From assembly GCA_013349695.1 (NCBI GenBank), contig DUZD01000030.1:1-16542 (forward strand): 16,542 bases of DNA, written 5' to 3'. The notes below the pieces were generated by a model. That model was not told where the DNA came from. It made no database searches and was given only the letters and a program-made list of their open reading frames with translations. The translations under genes were made by a program, and so were the position numbers. This stretch comes from Rhodospirillaceae bacterium. Lineage in GTDB: Bacteria; Pseudomonadota; Alphaproteobacteria; Rhodospirillales; 2-02-FULL-58-16. Of this stretch, positions 15,087-16,542 are shown in pieces. The stretch's first letter is position 1; each line of letters begins with the position of its first letter.

Positions 15087-15233
15087 GAAGATGGTGTAGA
15101 TGAACGGTGCCACCGCCGAACCCTGGCCGGGCACCGCCAAGCCGCCGAACAGTCCCATCTTGACGAAGATCGGCAACAGCCAGAATTTTTTACCTGCTCT
15201 CAAAAAAATCCAGAGTTCCGTCGGGAAGCTCAT
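15087..15233 (-). pseudogene. DUF5989-type small membrane protein, normal stop apparently lost
   Basis: The 49-residue frame reads MSFPTELWIFLRAGKKFWLLP, continues IFVKMGLFGGLAVPGQG and ends SAVAPFIYTIF. This matches the small DUF5989 membrane proteins usually found beside carbamoyltransferases, which end at or near APFIYTLF. Here the next codon is CGA (15084-15086) where TGA would be expected, and the frame runs on as a basic low-complexity tail to a stop at 14709. One membrane helix (about 17-31) is likely. ATG 15233 has a weak GGA just upstream. It may still be expressed with the tail, but the partner gene is destroyed. Confidence 0.6.
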
Positions 15234-15545
15234 GATTCCATCATGAAGATTAGCCTTCGCGCCGGTACTGGCCCGGATTTCCCGCCGATGGGCGCGATGA
15301 TGGCGAAGGGAATGGGATTTTCAGGACTTTTTCGGATCGCCGCCAATTAAGGAGCGTATGGCCAGGGAACGAAAATGTTCCGAAAATTCAAAAACCAAGC
15401 CAGGGCGCGCCGAGGCGGCTGGAAATCCGGGCTGGCACCGTTGCCGGGGCAAGTAAACCAAAAGCCTCGGCGCCTTGTGGAAGCGAGTGGCCTTGGCATA
15501 GTATGCCGTGCGGTTGCCCCCGAGCCACCCAATCCAGCCTTTCCC
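15234..15545. other. Divergent intergenic region between DUF5989 and the SGNH gene
   Basis: No recognisable gene. A 13-bp palindrome, GGCATA-G-TATGCC, lies at 15495-15507, 38 bp before the SGNH start. A 32-codon plus-strand frame at 15358-15456 has AAGGAG 3 nt before its ATG but codes no recognisable peptide. The frame of the SGNH gene stays open upstream to an ATG at 15375. Distant arms CCTTCGC (15254-15260) and GCGAAGG (15303-15309) could pair over a 42-nt loop. Confidence 0.5.
15495..15507. promoter_or_regulatory. Palindrome upstream of the SGNH gene
   Basis: GGCATAGTATGCC is a perfect odd-length palindrome of two 6-bp arms around G. Its position, 38 bp upstream of the chosen start codon, would suit an operator or a leader hairpin. 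No known regulator consensus is recognised. Confidence 0.3.
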
Positions 15546-16542
15546 ATGACAGAGAATATCGAGATAAGCGGTAAAAAAAAGCTCCTGTTCGCCGCCGTTC
15601 TCTGTCTGCTGCCGATTCTGCTGCTGGTGCTGGCCGAGATCTCCGGAAGGGCGGTGGTATTCTTCCTCTACGGCCATCCGGGAAAATCCTATGGCATTTA
15701 TAAGAGCGATCCCGTCCTCGGCCACTTTCCGGCGCCGAACACTTACAATCACCTAACGGCGTTGAACGATTACGCTTTTCGCAACGTCGAGAACGTGATC
15801 GAACCCAGACCCGAAGGCGCGCTAAGGGTCATCGCTTACGGCGGCTCGACCATTTTTTCGTACAACCTGAGAACCGAGGAAACCTGGCCCTATAAACTCG
15901 AACGGCGGCTGCGCGAGGGGTTGGGCAACCCGGCCCATCAGGTTCTCAACGGCGGGGTGGTGATCTGGTCCCTTGGCCATCTCCTAGAGCGGATAAGGCG
16001 CGATCTGCCCGTCCTTAAGCCCGACATGGTGCTCATCTATTCGGGCATAAACGAGGAATCCAACACCATCTTCTTGAAAAAAGAGGGCAGGAACATCCAT
16101 GACCTGGTCACGGCGGGCCATTACAGCGCCGCCGCGGTGAATTATCCCCAAAGTTCCTGGCTGCATTTGAACAGCCTGACGTTCAAGGCCTTGCGAAAAG
16201 TCATGGCGTCATTGGGCTTGGCACGTCTGTTCGCGGGCGGCGGGGAGGACGGAATCGGCGCAAGAGATACGGTCGATCCCTCGATCCTGAAAAACTACAT
16301 CGAGGTGCTGAAACGGTTTATCGCCTTGGTCAGAAGCAATGGCGCCGAACCCGTTTTCGTCATCCAGGCCAGCCGCGAATACGAGTTCATTACCGATTAT
16401 TCGCGGAAAGGCGCCGAGACGGCCTGCGGCCTGGGTGTCAGGGTGATCGACGCGGCGCTAACCGTTGACGCCAATCCCGGCGGACCCGGCGAATTGTTCG
16501 AAACCAACATCCACTACTCGGCTAAGGGGGCCGACGTGCTGG
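15546..16542 (+). CDS. SGNH/GDSL hydrolase-like membrane-anchored protein, 3' end outside the window
   Basis: At least 332 residues; the frame is open to the window edge. An N-terminal membrane anchor follows a basic start (KKKLLFAAVLCLLPILLLVLA, about 10-30), so the rest likely faces the periplasm. SGNH blocks: RVIAYGGST (candidate nucleophile Ser101), VLNGGV (oxyanion Gly), YSGINEE (Asn169), and NIHYSAKGADVL (His323). The usual Asp three residues before the His is Thr here, so catalysis may be atypical. The family includes esterases and acyl-transfer enzymes of surface polysaccharides; the substrate is unknown. Such genes often accompany carbamoyltransferase and DUF5989 genes, whose decayed copies diverge from it here. 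No Shine-Dalgarno is seen before 15546; an in-frame ATG at 15375 is possible but would place the anchor internally. Confidence 0.85.
   Translation, partial: MTENIEISGKKKLLFAAVLCLLPILLLVLAEISGRAVVFFLYGHPGKSYGIYKSDPVLGHFPAPNTYNHLTALNDYAFRNVENVIEPRPEGALRVIAYGGSTIFSYNLRTEETWPYKLERRLREGLGNPAHQVLNGGVVIWSLGHLLERIRRDLPVLKPDMVLIYSGINEESNTIFLKKEGRNIHDLVTAGHYSAAAVNYPQSSWLHLNSLTFKALRKVMASLGLARLFAGGGEDGIGARDTVDPSILKNYIEVLKRFIALVRSNGAEPVFVIQASREYEFITDYSRKGAETACGLGVRVIDAALTVDANPGGPGELFETNIHYSAKGADVL

Noticed and set aside
15358..15456. 32-codon plus-strand frame with AAGGAG before its ATG
   Set aside because: The ribosome site is only 3 nt from the ATG and the peptide (MARERKCSEN...) has no recognisable feature; too weak to call a gene.
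15321..15752. Minus-strand 143-codon frame overlapping the SGNH start
   Set aside because: Antisense of the SGNH N-terminus; no domain recognised.

Overview
This 16.5 kb window looks like the chromosome of a GC-rich alphaproteobacterium, most likely a member of the Rhodospirillales. The protein sequences, the dominance of G/C at third codon positions, and a block of neighbouring genes (ETF-QO, TPR protein, ispE; uracil-DNA glycosylase, lytic transglycosylase, moaB, nadK) that I recall from that order all point this way. No named species can be supported from sequence alone.

Layout. (1) Positions 1-190 hold a tandem array of 26-bp palindromic units at the 3' side of leuA. (2) leuA (2-isopropylmalate synthase, minus strand) is preceded by a leader that looks like a leucine attenuator: a 22-residue Leu-rich peptide whose stop codon lies in a large hairpin, plus a competing upstream hairpin. 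(3) A tRNA-Gln(UUG) gene is followed by a dispersed palindromic element related to the array at the window start. (4) A minus-strand cluster runs from about 7348 to 2453: a TPR protein with an export signal, ispE (overlapping it), and a TPR plus O-GlcNAc-transferase-type glycosyltransferase. (5) ETF-ubiquinone oxidoreductase (minus) diverges from a plus-strand series of family-4-like uracil-DNA glycosylase, soluble lytic transglycosylase, moaB and nadK.

(6) From 13400 to 15545 the sequence changes character. It contains the C-terminal relic of an IS1380-type transposase with a nonsense codon. Next is an intact, visibly AT-rich gene for an unknown membrane-anchored protein with its own promoter-like sequence. 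After it come a frameshifted C-terminal relic of an IS4-type transposase fused to the first 23 codons of a carbamoyltransferase, and a DUF5989-type small membrane protein whose stop codon appears lost. (7) Diverging from this, an SGNH/GDSL hydrolase-like membrane-anchored protein runs off the right edge. SGNH, carbamoyltransferase and DUF5989 genes commonly travel together, so this looks like a decayed version of that cluster, broken by insertion sequences.

Most of the window is core metabolism: leucine synthesis, isoprenoid precursors, electron transfer, DNA repair, peptidoglycan turnover, molybdenum cofactor and NADP synthesis. The points most worth following are the leuA leader, the tandem palindrome array with its dispersed relative, the AT-rich gene between two transposase relics, the decayed carbamoyltransferase locus, and the missing iron-sulphur ligands in the uracil-DNA glycosylase. 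I found no convincing complete novel defence or biosynthetic system.
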